From Halorubrum distributum JCM 10118 (GTDB taxonomy: Archaea; Halobacteriota; Halobacteria; Halobacteriales; Haloferacaceae), in the NCBI RefSeq assembly GCF_000337335.1, contig NZ_AOJN01000063.1, positions 30,628-72,121 on the forward strand: DNA of 41,494 nucleotides, written 5' to 3'. How positions within the stretch are numbered: position 1 is the first letter of the stretch; every line of letters begins with the position of its first letter. The notes below the pieces were generated by a model that saw nothing but the letters and a program-made list of their open reading frames with translations, did not search any database and was not told the DNA's origin. Shown here piece after piece: positions 8,179 through 16,427 of the stretch. The position numbers and the translations under genes were made by a program.

Positions 8179-9540
8179 TCAGTTACCGCCGGGGCCGCCA
8201 GCGTGGTCCGGCGGGCCGCCGTCGTCGTCGTCGTCCTCGTCCTCTTCATCGTCTTCATCATCCTCCTCGTCGGCGTCGTCTTCGGCGTCGTCGTCTTCGG
8301 CGTCGTCTTCCTCAGCGTCGTCGTCTTCGGCGTCGTCGTCTTCGGCGTCGTCTTCCTCAGCGTCGTCGTCTTCCGCGTCGTCACCGCCCGGACCGGCGTG
8401 GGCCGGCGGGCCGCGCTCGTCGCTGTCGTTCTCGCCGTCGGGGCCGCCCGCGTGGTCGGGCGCGTTGCCCGGCGCGCTGTCGTTCTCGTCGCTGGCGTTA
8501 CCGTCGTCAGGGCCGCCGGGGCCGCCCGCGTGGTCGGGGGCGTTACCGGGGTTGTTCTCCGTCACGAAGTCCGAGACCGCGCTGCCGATGCCGCCGTCCC
8601 GGTCCTCGAGGCTCTCGATGAACTCCTGGACGAGTTGGCCGAACGCCTGCTCGTCGGCCTCGTCGCCCTCGTCGCCGACGGTGAGGTCGGCGGTCGTCGA
8701 GACGCTCTCGTTCTCGTACTCGGCGGTGATCTCGACCGTGACGTCCTCCTCGGCGGCGGGGAGCGTCACCGTGCCGTTGGCGTCCGTCTCGTACTCGCCC
8801 GTGCCGGCGTAGGAGGCGTTCTCGCCCGCGTCGTCGGCGAGCTCGACGGTGATCGAGGCGTTCTCGGCGGGGTCGTCGTCGTTCGTCACCGTGACGACCG
8901 GCTCGCCGTCGGTGTTCTCCACGTCGAGTTCGAGGCCGTCGGGCGCCTCGATGTCGACCGTCTCGGAGACGCTCTCGTTCTCGTACTCGGCCGTGACGTT
9001 CACCGTCACGTCCTCCTCGGCGGCGGGGAGGTCGACGGTGCCGTTCTCGTCGGTCTCGTAGTCGCCCGTGCCGGCGTAGGAGGCGTTCTCGTCGGCGGTC
9101 GTGACGTTGACCGAGGCGTTCTCGACCGCGGTGTCGTCGTTGGTCACCGTGACGACCGGCTCGCCGTCGGTGTCCGCCACGTCGAGTTCGAGCCCGTCAG
9201 GGGCTTCGAGGTCGACCGTCGTCGCGGCGGTGTCGTTACCCGCGGCGGCCGTGACTTCGACCGTCACGTCCTCTTCGGGCGCTTCGAGGTCGACGGTGCC
9301 GTTCGCGTCCGTCTCGTACTCGCCCGCTCCCGCGTACGACTCGTTCTCCGCGTCGACCACGCTCACGACGACCGTGGCGTTCTCGACGGCGGTGTCGTTC
9401 TCGGTCACCTCGACCGTCGCTGTCCCGTCCGCGTCCGTGTCGACGGCCACTTCGAGGTGGCCGTCGGCGGCCGCAACGCCGGTCATCGCGCCGAGCGCGA
9501 CGACCGCGATCAGGAGGATGGCTGTCGTGCGTTTGCTCAT
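8179..9540 (-). CDS. Secreted three-repeat protein with acidic tail
   Basis: A 453-residue exported protein of unknown function. Residues 1-25 are a Sec-type signal peptide ending in VAAADG. Three tandem beta-rich repeats of about 83 residues follow (about 28-115, 116-198 and 199-283). Each has the order PVVTVTND, ASYAGTGEYETDANGTV, EEDVTVEVTA and APDGLELDV, suggesting Ig-like or carboxypeptidase-regulatory-like domains. They carry many N-x-S/T sequons. The C-terminal part holds three copies of PDHAGGP separated by Asp/Glu/Asn-rich stretches and a tail of repeated EDDDAEDDDAE. There is no C-terminal membrane helix, so it is either released or held non-covalently. The ATG at 9540 is supported by the TATA box at 9569-9576. 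No family is recognised. Confidence 0.85.
   Translation of the reverse strand: MSKRTTAILLIAVVALGAMTGVAAADGHLEVAVDTDADGTATVEVTENDTAVENATVVVSVVDAENESYAGAGEYETDANGTVDLEAPEEDVTVEVTAAAGNDTAATTVDLEAPDGLELDVADTDGEPVVTVTNDDTAVENASVNVTTADENASYAGTGDYETDENGTVDLPAAEEDVTVNVTAEYENESVSETVDIEAPDGLELDVENTDGEPVVTVTNDDDPAENASITVELADDAGENASYAGTGEYETDANGTVTLPAAEEDVTVEITAEYENESVSTTADLTVGDEGDEADEQAFGQLVQEFIESLEDRDGGIGSAVSDFVTENNPGNAPDHAGGPGGPDDGNASDENDSAPGNAPDHAGGPDGENDSDERGPPAHAGPGGDDAEDDDAEEDDAEDDDAEDDDAEEDDAEDDDAEDDADEEDDEDDEEDEDDDDDGGPPDHAGGPGGN
8221..8382 (-). repeat. Low-complexity GAx/GAC tract encoding the Asp/Glu tail
   Basis: About 160 bases of near-continuous GAC/GAG codons with internal copies of an 18-21 base unit (coding strand GACGCCGAAGACGACGAC). 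It encodes the acidic tail of the secreted protein. Such a tract is prone to slippage, so its length may vary between strains. Confidence 0.8.
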
Positions 9541-9576
9541 GTCCACTCGGGTCCACTCCCTGTTCACGTATAAATA
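9541..9576 (-). promoter_or_regulatory. Promoter of the secreted repeat protein, with direct repeat
   Basis: On the minus strand TATTTATA (9569-9576) is a strong archaeal TATA box, predicting a start within a few bases of the ATG at 9540. Between it and the ATG are two copies of GAGTGGAC (9541-9548 and 9551-9558) exactly 10 bp apart, one helical turn, which could be a repressor site or a chance repeat. Confidence 0.65.
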
Positions 9577-9583
9577 GAGAAGT

Positions 9584-9624
9584 CCGTTAACGCGGTTTAA
9601 TTCGGTTTGTATCCGGGTTAACGG
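9584..9624. promoter_or_regulatory. Inverted repeat CCGTTAAC...GTTAACGG upstream of the TATA box
   Basis: Perfect 8-bp inverted arms at 9584-9591 and 9617-9624. Each contains the palindrome GTTAAC, and the two palindromes are 31 bp apart, about three helical turns. The element sits just upstream of the TATA box of the gene starting at 9540, where archaeal activators or repressors often bind. The remainder, to 9790, shows no gene. Confidence 0.45.
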
Positions 9625-9790
9625 CGCTGAGGAGTTTGTTTTGGGAGATCGGAGGTTCGGCGGCGGTTTCGACGGTGATCGCCCCCGGTTTCGACTCTGC
9701 CATCGCTCGCGCGCACTGCGTCGTTTACCTATCGCCTGTTCGCGCCGCGTCTGCTGGCGCGGTGACTACCGACGGAACCCCGGCGGCTCG

Positions 9791-10106
9791 TTTATAAAAG
9801 GTAGCTAGCGGAACGACGGCGAACGCCTCCAAAGCCCCAGTCGCGAGGCCGACGTACGCTCGCTGCGCGCTTCACTCGGTCGCTCACTACGTTCGTTCCC
9901 TCGTTCCAGTGCTTGCGTCGCCTACGTCGGCCTCGCGACTGCCCCTTTGAATCCCACCCGACCGCACCGCACAGCGCCTCACACCTCCCCAACCTCGCGG
10001 CTCCCTCCGCTTCGCTTCGGTCGCCGCGTCCCTCGCGCGTGCTCCTCGCGGCCGCCTCTGGCGACCACTCGGAGGCACGCGCCACCGCACTCTCATTTAT
10101 AAATGG
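9791..10106. repeat. Dispersed structured intergenic repeat, copy 2 (~316 bp)
   Basis: Second copy of the element at 2416-2719, in the same orientation. Its long stem is a perfect 19-bp inverted repeat pairing 9838-9856 with 9923-9941. The second stem pairs 9996-10001 with 10023-10028, and the third pairs 10035-10042 with 10075-10082. The arms of the first two stems differ from copy 1 yet remain complementary, while the third is identical. The edges are direct repeats, TTTATAAAAGG at 9791-9801 and TTTATAAATGG at 10096-10106, and these too differ from the edge repeats of copy 1. 10107-10190 up to the next gene shows only an AT-rich ATTTAAAT. Confidence 0.8.
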
Positions 10107-10190
10107 GACGTGAATCCCGGATTCGATATTTAAATACTGCCTACGTGGGTCGGCTTCGCGCTTCGCGTTCGGTTGCGGTCGCGCAGCGCG

Positions 10191-11510
10191 CTACGCCGAT
10201 TCGACCCGCTCGACGAGGTCGCGCGCGGCGTTCGCGGCGCGCTCTTGGACCGCCTCGGCGTCGAGCGTCAGCACCTCGCGGTCGCGCATCAGGACCTGGC
10301 CGTCGCAGACCGTGTGGCGCACGTCGCTCCCGCGGGCCGCGTACGCGAGGTGCGAAACGGGGTCGTGGACGGGCGTCAGGTGCGGCGCGTCGAGGTCGAC
10401 GACCGTGAGGTCGGCGGCCGCGCCCGCCTCGATCCGGCCGCCGGGGAGGTTCAGGGCGTCGGCGCCGCCGGCGGTCGCCATCTCCACGACGGCCGCCGCG
10501 GGGACCGCGCTCGCGTCGTCCGCGGCCAGCTTCCCGAGCATCGCGGCGTCGCGCATCTCGTCGAACACGTCGAGGTCGTTGTTCGAGGCCGCGCCGTCGG
10601 TGCCCAACGCGACCGTCACGCCCGCCTCGCGCAGGCGCTGAACCGGCGCCATCCCGCTGGCGAGCTTCATGTTCGAGGCCGGACAGTGGACGACCGCGGT
10701 CCCCGCCTCGGCGAGTCGGTCGACCTCGGAGTCGTCGACGTGGACGCCGTGCGCGAAGAAGTCGTCCGGGCCGAGCGCGTCGATCTCGGCGGCGTACGCG
10801 ATCGGCCGCTCGCCGCGCTCCTCGACGATCGGCTCCACCTCGTCGGTCGTCTCGTTCGCGTGGAGGTGGATCGGAATCCCCGCCTCGCGCGCCTCGGCGA
10901 CGCCCTCGCGCAGGAACTCCTCGCCGACCGTCGTCAGCGAGTGCGGCATGAACGCGGTGCGGACCCGCCCGTCCGCGGCGCCGTCGAGCTCGCGGGCGAC
11001 CGCGAGGCTCTCCTCGACGTCCGCCCGGGCGTCCGCCTCGTCCTTCCCGACCGTGACGACGCCGTGCCCGAGTCTCGCGCGCAGCCCCGCGCGGTCGACG
11101 GCGTCGGCGACGCGGTCCATCGCGAAGTACATGTCCGCGAACGCGGTCGTCCCCGACCGGATCATCTCTACGGCGCCGAGCTCGGCGCCCGCCTCGACGT
11201 CGTCCGGCGTCAGTTCGGCCTCCGCCGGCCAGATGTCCTCGCGGAGCCACGGGTCGAGCGGCTTGTCGTCGGCGTACCCGCGGAGCAGCGTCATCGCGAC
11301 GTGCGTGTGCGCGTTGACGAGCCCGGGGATCACGAGCGACCCCGACGCGTCGAGCGTCTCGGCGGCCGCCCCGCCGACCGCCTCGTCGACCTCGCTCGGC
11401 GACCCGACGGCTCGAATCGTTCCCTCGTCGCGGTCGACCGCGACGTCCGCCCGCTCGACCCGGCCGTCCGGCCGGAGCACTCGTCCGCCGGTGACGCGGA
11501 GGTGGTTCAT
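10191..11510 (-). CDS. Amidohydrolase, probable SAH/5'-methylthioadenosine deaminase
   Basis: A 439-residue metal-dependent amidohydrolase of the TrzN/ATZ/MtaD group, which deaminates S-adenosylhomocysteine, methylthioadenosine or related adenosines. Metal-binding motifs are NAHTHV (His68, His70), HLHANET and the GTDGAASNN loop. The small flanking beta domain is seen at both ends (LVIPG, AADLTVVDLDAPH). The ATG at 11510 gives the standard N-terminus of the family; the frame runs 27 bases further but only with a weaker start. It is divergent from the LEA-type gene across a 139-base shared promoter region. Substrate is inferred from the family and from the nearby SAH hydrolase gene. Confidence 0.85.
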   Translation of the reverse strand: MNHLRVTGGRVLRPDGRVERADVAVDRDEGTIRAVGSPSEVDEAVGGAAAETLDASGSLVIPGLVNAHTHVAMTLLRGYADDKPLDPWLREDIWPAEAELTPDDVEAGAELGAVEMIRSGTTAFADMYFAMDRVADAVDRAGLRARLGHGVVTVGKDEADARADVEESLAVARELDGAADGRVRTAFMPHSLTTVGEEFLREGVAEAREAGIPIHLHANETTDEVEPIVEERGERPIAYAAEIDALGPDDFFAHGVHVDDSEVDRLAEAGTAVVHCPASNMKLASGMAPVQRLREAGVTVALGTDGAASNNDLDVFDEMRDAAMLGKLAADDASAVPAAAVVEMATAGGADALNLPGGRIEAGAAADLTVVDLDAPHLTPVHDPVSHLAYAARGSDVRHTVCDGQVLMRDREVLTLDAEAVQERAANAARDLVERVESA

Positions 11511-11622
11511 GTCCGCTCGTTCCGCCCGCCGAACCAAACGCCTTCGGTTCCTCGTCCCCGCGCGTCGACCCCGCCCGTCGACCGATACGCTCGTCGAAAC
11601 ACTCCTTCACGAACGATACGAC

Positions 11623-11630
11623 TTTATCTA
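11623..11630 (+). promoter_or_regulatory. TATA box of the LEA-type gene
   Basis: TTTATCTA lies 20-27 bases before the ATG at 11650, the spacing of a leaderless haloarchaeal message. Confidence 0.6.
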
Positions 11631-11649
11631 CCGATCGAAACGAACGGGT

Positions 11650-12798
11650 ATGGCTCTGAACCGCATCGTCTCGGCGCTCACCGCTGGGAAGCTCCGGATC
11701 GCCGTCGTCGGGCTGCTCGTCGTCGCCGCCGCGGTCGGCGGGGCGTTCGCCCTCGGCGTCGTCGGCGTCCCGAGCGTCGCCGCCGTGAACAACTCCTTCG
11801 GCGACGTGACGAACGAGACGACGGTCGTCGAGACCGACCTGGTCGTCTCGAACCCGAACCCGATCGGGGTCGGCCTCGACGGCGTCTCGATCGACTACAC
11901 CGTCTCGATGAACGACGTCGAGATGGCGAGCGGCGGCCGCGAGGGCGTCAGCGTCGCCTCCGGAAACTCCTCTATCGCGTTCGAGACGGATCTCGAGAAC
12001 GACGCGATCCCGCCGTGGTGGACCAGCCACGTCGAGAACGACGAGCGGACGACCGTCGCCATCGACGCGACGGTCACCTCGGACCTGCTCGGCCGGAGCG
12101 CGAACCTCACGCGGACCCGACAGGTCGAGACGGACCTCATCGGCGCGTTCACCTCCGACGAGACGCGCCCGGTGAACGCCGACGCGCCGCTCGTCGACGA
12201 CCCCGTGCTCTACGTCAACGAGACGCGCGGACGGTGGGGAACGGTGAGCGAAGAGGAGACGCCGATCGAGATGGAGTTCGACGCCTACAACCCCAACCTC
12301 GAACCGTACGTGGTCTCCGAGATCGGCTACGACGTGACGATGAACGGCGTCGAGATGGGTTCCGGTTCGACCGACGAGGAGTACGTCATCCCCTCGTACG
12401 GCTCCGAGACGGTCGAACTGTCCGCCGCGCTCCGCAACGAACGCCTCGACGAGTGGTGGGTCACCCACCTCAACGAGTCCGTCAACGGCCACCAGGTGAG
12501 CGACCTCCGGATCGAGTTCTACGCGGTGGTCGAGCTCCCCTCCGGCGAGGAGCTCACCGTCCCGCTGGACGCGCTGACATACGAGGAGACGGTCGAGACG
12601 GACATCTTCGACGAGGGGCTCGACCGAGGCGAGGGGAGCGACACCGGAGACTCGACCGACGCCGAGGGCTCCGACGACGGCGAGAACACCAGCGACGGGG
12701 GCAGCACCAGCGCCGACGACAACACGACTGACGACGGCGACTCCGGCGACGACTCCGGCGACGACGGCGGACTGCTTCCCCTCGCCGCCGACCGATAA
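11650..12798 (+). CDS. Membrane-anchored LEA type 2 / WHy-domain protein
   Basis: A 382-residue protein with an N-terminal membrane anchor (about residues 17-40, IAVVGLLVVAAAVGGAF) and two LEA2/WHy-like domains facing outward. Each has the pattern of beta strands with an N-P-N motif (VSNPNPIGVGL and AYNPNLEPY) and a tryptophan pair (PPWWTSHVEN and EWWVTHLNES). The C-terminal ~60 residues are a disordered Asp/Gly/Ser/Thr linker ending in LLPLAADR. Relatives in other organisms are linked to desiccation or osmotic stress, but the haloarchaeal role is not established. The long upstream open frame is antisense to the deaminase gene and is ignored; the TATA box at 11623-11630 fixes the start. Confidence 0.82.
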   Translation: MALNRIVSALTAGKLRIAVVGLLVVAAAVGGAFALGVVGVPSVAAVNNSFGDVTNETTVVETDLVVSNPNPIGVGLDGVSIDYTVSMNDVEMASGGREGVSVASGNSSIAFETDLENDAIPPWWTSHVENDERTTVAIDATVTSDLLGRSANLTRTRQVETDLIGAFTSDETRPVNADAPLVDDPVLYVNETRGRWGTVSEEETPIEMEFDAYNPNLEPYVVSEIGYDVTMNGVEMGSGSTDEEYVIPSYGSETVELSAALRNERLDEWWVTHLNESVNGHQVSDLRIEFYAVVELPSGEELTVPLDALTYEETVETDIFDEGLDRGEGSDTGDSTDAEGSDDGENTSDGGSTSADDNTTDDGDSGDDSGDDGGLLPLAADR

Positions 12799-12879
12799 CC
12801 GCGGCCGCCTCCCGCACCTCGGACCGTTCCTCCCGCTCGCCGTCCGAACCTTCTTGCCCGCCCGCGGCCGCGTTCCGCC

Positions 12880-13314
12880 ATGGCAACCGACGCCCAGCAG
12901 GCGTGTTTCGAGGCGGGGATCAAGTTCGGCTCGCTGTACCACCAGTTCGCCGGGACGCCCGTCAGCCCGTCGAGCGCGCGGAGCCTGGAGGCCGCGATGG
13001 CGGAGGCGATCGAGAACCAGCCGCACTGCGAGGCGGTCGAGGTGACGGTCCACGACGACCGCGTCGCGGACGCCATCGACCACGAGAACGGCTACACCGA
13101 GCTCACCGGCTCGCTGATGGACGTCCGGATGCGGATCGCCTACGAGGGCGTCACGGTCCGCACGCGCATGGAGCTGGAAGACGGGTACCCCCTAATGAAA
13201 CTCGTCGAGGTGGTCGACGGCGGCCGGCCGGGCTCCGGCGACGCCGACTCATCGCCCGACGCCGACTCCTCGCCCGACGCCGACTCCTCGCCCGACGCCG
13301 ACCCGAACGCTTAG
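12880..13314 (+). CDS. mptD: Archaeal dihydroneopterin aldolase (MptD family)
   Basis: A 144-residue cytosolic protein. The family is recognised from FEAGIKFGSLYHQFAGTPVS near the N-terminus and the region around GSLMDVRMRIAYEG. MptD cleaves 7,8-dihydroneopterin to the hydroxymethylpterin used in archaeal pterin cofactor synthesis. The fold is complete by about residue 115. The last 29 residues are a tandem repeat of SSPDAD units with no counterpart in the family, encoded by an 18-base repeat. The gene follows the LEA-type gene by 81 bases on the same strand. Confidence 0.85.
   Translation: MATDAQQACFEAGIKFGSLYHQFAGTPVSPSSARSLEAAMAEAIENQPHCEAVEVTVHDDRVADAIDHENGYTELTGSLMDVRMRIAYEGVTVRTRMELEDGYPLMKLVEVVDGGRPGSGDADSSPDADSSPDADSSPDADPNA
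13240..13302 (+). repeat. 18-bp tandem repeat at the 3' end of mptD
   Basis: About 3.5 copies of GACGCCGACTCCTCGCCC in frame, giving the DADSSP repeats of the MptD tail. One copy has a single substitution (CTCATC). Copy number is likely to vary between strains. Confidence 0.85.
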
Positions 13315-13383
13315 TACCGCGAACCGCCTACGACGAGCCGAACGGCGGCCGACGCTCCCGATCTCCCGCTTTCAGAGACTCAC

Positions 13384-13881
13384 ATGGTCGACAGACGACA
13401 CGACGGTCGGACGGACCGAACCGGCTTCGACGAGACGAAGAACTACCTCTCCGAGGCCCTCGGCCGCGTCGTGCCCCGATCGGTGGCGCGGCGAGCGATC
13501 GAGGTGACCGTCAGCACCGACGCCGCCGAGTACGCCCCCGACGAGCCGGTCGCGATCACAGTCGCGATCCGCAACCGCCTGCCGGTCCCGGTCGAGGTCC
13601 CCACGACGACCCGCCGCCTGTGGGGGTGGGCGGTCGACGGCGTCTTAGAGGCCACCGACGAGCGACGCTACGTGTCCGCCGAGGAGTCCTCGCTGTCGCT
13701 CCGGGCCGGCGAGACGAAGCGCGCGACGGTCACGTGGAACGGGCGGTTCCGCCGCTCCGACGAGGACGGGCTCGACCGGTCGGTCCGGGCCGAGCGCGGC
13801 GACCACAGGATCTCCGCGTTCGTCCCGGTCCCCGACGCCGACGAGCGTCACGAGGACGCCACGCAGATCCGGATCCGGTAG
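13384..13881 (+). CDS. Conserved protein with BsuPI-like beta domain
   Basis: A 165-residue soluble protein without signal peptide. Residues 38-140 look like a single Ig-like beta sandwich of the BsuPI type: YAPDEPVAITVAIRNRL, a central tryptophan pair (LWGWAVDG), then LRAGETKRATVTWNG and GDHRISAFVPV. The pattern of a strand with ITV..RN followed by an 'E-T-x-x-x-T-V-T-W' strand is seen in that family. Function is unknown, and the family suggestion comes from pattern only. Its 3' end converges on the ABC operon. Confidence 0.65.
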   Translation: MVDRRHDGRTDRTGFDETKNYLSEALGRVVPRSVARRAIEVTVSTDAAEYAPDEPVAITVAIRNRLPVPVEVPTTTRRLWGWAVDGVLEATDERRYVSAEESSLSLRAGETKRATVTWNGRFRRSDEDGLDRSVRAERGDHRISAFVPVPDADERHEDATQIRIR

Positions 13882-13896
13882 CCGGCGCTCGCCGGC
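13881..13896. terminator. Short GC hairpin between convergent genes
   Basis: GCCGGC-GCTC-GCCGGC forms a 6-bp stem immediately after the stop of the plus-strand gene, in the 62-base gap before the end of the oppositely oriented dppF. A termination or RNA-end role is possible but there is no T-run. Confidence 0.3.
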
Positions 13897-13943
13897 CCGC
13901 TGTCAGCTTCTCCGCCGAACCAGACGGCCGAAAACGAGGGCGG

Positions 13944-15308
13944 TCAGTCGTCCGCTTCGGTCACTCCCGCGCCGGGGCGGGCCGCGTCGTCGACCGCGGG
14001 CTCGTCGACGGCGCTCGCGAGCGCCTCGTCGCGACGCAGGTGACACGCCGAGTAGTGACGGCCGTCGGTGAGGTCGGACGGCACCTCGTAGGCGGGCGTC
14101 GTCGTCGCGCAGACGCTCTGGTCCGCGAACCGCTCGCTGAGGATCTGTTCGGCGTCGTCCCATTCATCGCGCTCGATGTGCCCGAGCGCCTCGTCGAGCA
14201 GGGTGCCGGCGTCGCCGCTCGGCACCGCGTTTTCGAAGTACCGCGACCGGAGCGCGTCGGGGTCGGTCTCCTCGAACGCCCGGCGCTCGACCGCGCGCTG
14301 GAACTCCACGACGTTCCGCCAGGCGTCCTCCGTCATGTCGTACTCGTCCGGCTGGATCACCTTCGGACACCGCGTCCGGAACCGGCAGCCCGAGGGCGGG
14401 TCGATCGGCGAGGGCACGTCGCCCGAGAGGAGCGCCTTCCGCCCGCCGCTCCGCGGGTCCGGGACCGGAATCGCGTCGAGCAGCGCCCGGGTGTACGGGT
14501 GTTTCGGGTTCTCGAACAGCTCCTCTTTGTCGGCCAGCTCGACGACGTTCCCGAGGTACATCACCGCCACGCGGTCGGAGATGTGGCGGATGACGCTCAG
14601 GTCGTGCGCGATGAACAGGTAGGTGAGGTCGAACTCCTCTTGCAGCTCCTCCATCGTGTTGAGCACCTGCGCCTGGATCGACACGTCGAGCGCCGACACC
14701 GGCTCGTCGCAGACGATGAAGTCGGGGTTCACCGACAGGGCCCGCGCGAGGTTCACGCGCTGGCGCTGCCCGCCGGAGAACGCGTGCGGGTACCGGTTGT
14801 AGTGTTGCGGGTCGAGCCCGACCTTCTCCAACAGCTCCTTCGCGCGGGCCTCCCGGCCCTCCTCGTCGAGCATGTCGTGGGCCTTCATCGGCTCCTCGAC
14901 GATCGGGCCGACCTTCATCCGGGGGTCGAGCGACGACTGCGGGTCCTGGAAGATCATCTGCATGTCCTTCCGCATCCGCCGCAGCGGCTCGCCGGACAGC
15001 TCGGCGAGGTCCTCGCCCTGGAAGTAGACGCTCCCGCTGGTCGGTTCGAGCAGCCGGAGGACGGTGCGCGCGAGCGTCGACTTCCCGCAGCCGGACTCGC
15101 CGACGAGCCCGAGGGTCTCCCCCTCCTTGATGTCGAAGCTCACGCCGTCGACGGCGCGGACGTCGGAGGTCGACCGGGAGACGTACGGGAACTCGTCGTC
15201 GAGTTGGACGCCGGCGAGGAGTCCGCTCTCGTTGTCGAAATGCTTCTTGAGGTCCCGGACCTGTAACAGCGCCTCGGGGTCCGACTCCGGCGGGCCGACT
15301 TCCGTCAT
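13944..15308 (-). CDS. dppF: Oligopeptide ABC importer ATPase, DppF/OppF type (operon 1)
   Basis: A 454-residue ATPase subunit on the cytoplasmic face of a peptide importer. The nucleotide-binding domain has Walker [11 protein letters not shown]-loop FQDPQSSL, signature FSGGQRQRV and Walker [13 protein letters not shown], with the switch histidine in IAHDLSV. The C-terminal oligopeptide domain has the conserved cysteines GCRFRTRCP ... SVC ... SACHL, the type of motif reported to hold an iron-sulfur cluster in some DppD/OppD proteins. Between the second and third cysteines there is an insertion of about 90 residues, making the protein ~120 residues longer than usual. Its start overlaps the dppD stop by 4 bases. 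Last gene of operon 1. Confidence 0.93.
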   Translation of the reverse strand: MTEVGPPESDPEALLQVRDLKKHFDNESGLLAGVQLDDEFPYVSRSTSDVRAVDGVSFDIKEGETLGLVGESGCGKSTLARTVLRLLEPTSGSVYFQGEDLAELSGEPLRRMRKDMQMIFQDPQSSLDPRMKVGPIVEEPMKAHDMLDEEGREARAKELLEKVGLDPQHYNRYPHAFSGGQRQRVNLARALSVNPDFIVCDEPVSALDVSIQAQVLNTMEELQEEFDLTYLFIAHDLSVIRHISDRVAVMYLGNVVELADKEELFENPKHPYTRALLDAIPVPDPRSGGRKALLSGDVPSPIDPPSGCRFRTRCPKVIQPDEYDMTEDAWRNVVEFQRAVERRAFEETDPDALRSRYFENAVPSGDAGTLLDEALGHIERDEWDDAEQILSERFADQSVCATTTPAYEVPSDLTDGRHYSACHLRRDEALASAVDEPAVDDAARPGAGVTEADD

Positions 15309-16426
15309 TCCGCCTCACCCCCGGTCTCGGTGAAGCCGGCGGAGAACCCGCCGGTGGCCTCCGTCTCGATCGGCGGGCTCTCGTCGTACCCCACGCCGAA
15401 CGCGTCGTGTTTCACGCACGCGGCCGTGTGCGGCGCCTCGCCCTCGTCACTCAGTTCCCGCGGCTCGGGGTGGACCTCGCGGCACACCTCCCGCGCCTCG
15501 GGACACCGCGAGTGGAACCGACAGCCGGCGGGCGGATCGATCGCCTCCGGCATCACCCCCTGGATCGGCCTGAGCTCGTCGACCGTCCGGTCGGGACGGG
15601 GCATCGAGTCGAGCAGCGCCGACGTGTACGGGTGTTTCGTGTCGTGGAACAGGTCGTCCACCTCGGCCTGCTCGATGATCTCGCCGAGGTACATCACGTT
15701 GACGCGGTCGCAGATCTCCGCGACGACGCTCATGTCGTGGGTGACCCAGATGAACGAGGTGTCGTACTTGTCCTGGAGCTCGGTCACCATCTCCAGGATC
15801 TCGCCCTCGACGGTGACGTCGAGCGCGGTCGTCGGCTCGTCGGCGATGATCAGGTCGGGCTGGCAGGCGAGCGCCATCGCGATCAGCACGCGCTGCCGCA
15901 TCCCGCCGGAGAACTGGTGCGGGTACTCGTCGTACCGGGACTCCGGCGCCGGAATCCCGACCTCCCTGAGCATGTCGATCGCCTCTTCTTTCGCCTCCTC
16001 GGCCCCCAAATCGCGGTTAATCTCGATGAACTCCCGGAGCTGCCCCCCGACGGTGAACACGGGGTTCAAAGACTCCATCGGGTCCTGGAAGATGATCGCT
16101 ATCTCGCGGCCGCGGATCCGCTTTCGCATCTCCTCTTCGGTGAGCATCTCGTCGCGGGGGCGCAGCTCGCCGTCGTCGCCCTCTTCGAGCCCGAAGATCG
16201 TCTCGCCTTTGAACTCGATCTCGCCGCCGACGATCTCGCCGGGGCTGTCGACGAGCCGGAGGATACTGGAGGTCGCCACCGACTTTCCGGCGCCCGACTC
16301 GCCGACGAGGCCGACGATCTCCCCCTCGTGGACGTCGAAGGAGATGCCGTCGACGGCGCGGACCGTGCCGTCCTCGGTGAAGAACTGTGTCTTGAGATCG
16401 CGTACGCTGAGTAGTGGTTCGCTCAT
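15305..16426 (-). CDS. dppD: Oligopeptide ABC importer ATPase, DppD/OppD type (operon 1)
   Basis: A 373-residue ATPase paired with DppF. Motifs: Walker [11 protein letters not shown]-loop [10 protein letters not shown], signature FSGGMRQRV, Walker [13 protein letters not shown], switch VTHDMSV. The C-terminal domain carries the four-cysteine set [15 protein letters not shown] in its compact form. About 20 extra residues lie after the Walker A region ([15 protein letters not shown]). The last ~25 residues ([11 protein letters not shown]...) are a low-complexity tail. It starts 1 base after the dppC stop and overlaps dppF by 4 bases, so translation is probably coupled. Confidence 0.94.
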   Translation of the reverse strand: MSEPLLSVRDLKTQFFTEDGTVRAVDGISFDVHEGEIVGLVGESGAGKSVATSSILRLVDSPGEIVGGEIEFKGETIFGLEEGDDGELRPRDEMLTEEEMRKRIRGREIAIIFQDPMESLNPVFTVGGQLREFIEINRDLGAEEAKEEAIDMLREVGIPAPESRYDEYPHQFSGGMRQRVLIAMALACQPDLIIADEPTTALDVTVEGEILEMVTELQDKYDTSFIWVTHDMSVVAEICDRVNVMYLGEIIEQAEVDDLFHDTKHPYTSALLDSMPRPDRTVDELRPIQGVMPEAIDPPAGCRFHSRCPEAREVCREVHPEPRELSDEGEAPHTAACVKHDAFGVGYDESPPIETEATGGFSAGFTETGGEAE

Positions 16427-16427
16427 A

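Noticed and set aside
8030-8812. Poly-serine open frame on the plus strand
   Set aside because: It is the reverse of the Asp/Glu-coding repeat tract of the secreted protein and has no signal or domain of its own.
9792-10085. 97-codon frame inside repeat copy 2, with a partly similar frame in copy 1
   Set aside because: Between the copies the amino acid sequence diverges and shifts phase, while hairpin pairing is kept; RNA or DNA structure explains the conservation better than a protein.
2416-10106. Repeat pair as a composite transposon or CRISPR-like array
   Set aside because: Direct repeats of two ~310-bp units 7 kb apart with ordinary housekeeping genes between them; no transposase, no regular spacers and no cas gene.
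10141-13083. A 980-codon open frame on the minus strand and an 852-codon frame on the plus strand (10173-12731)
   Set aside because: Both are Arg/Gly/Ala-rich shadow frames of the deaminase, LEA-type and MptD genes; high GC makes stop codons rare in the wrong frames.
12903-15266. A 787-codon plus-strand frame
   Set aside because: It is antisense to dppF and out of phase with mptD and the following gene; composition is that of a shadow frame.
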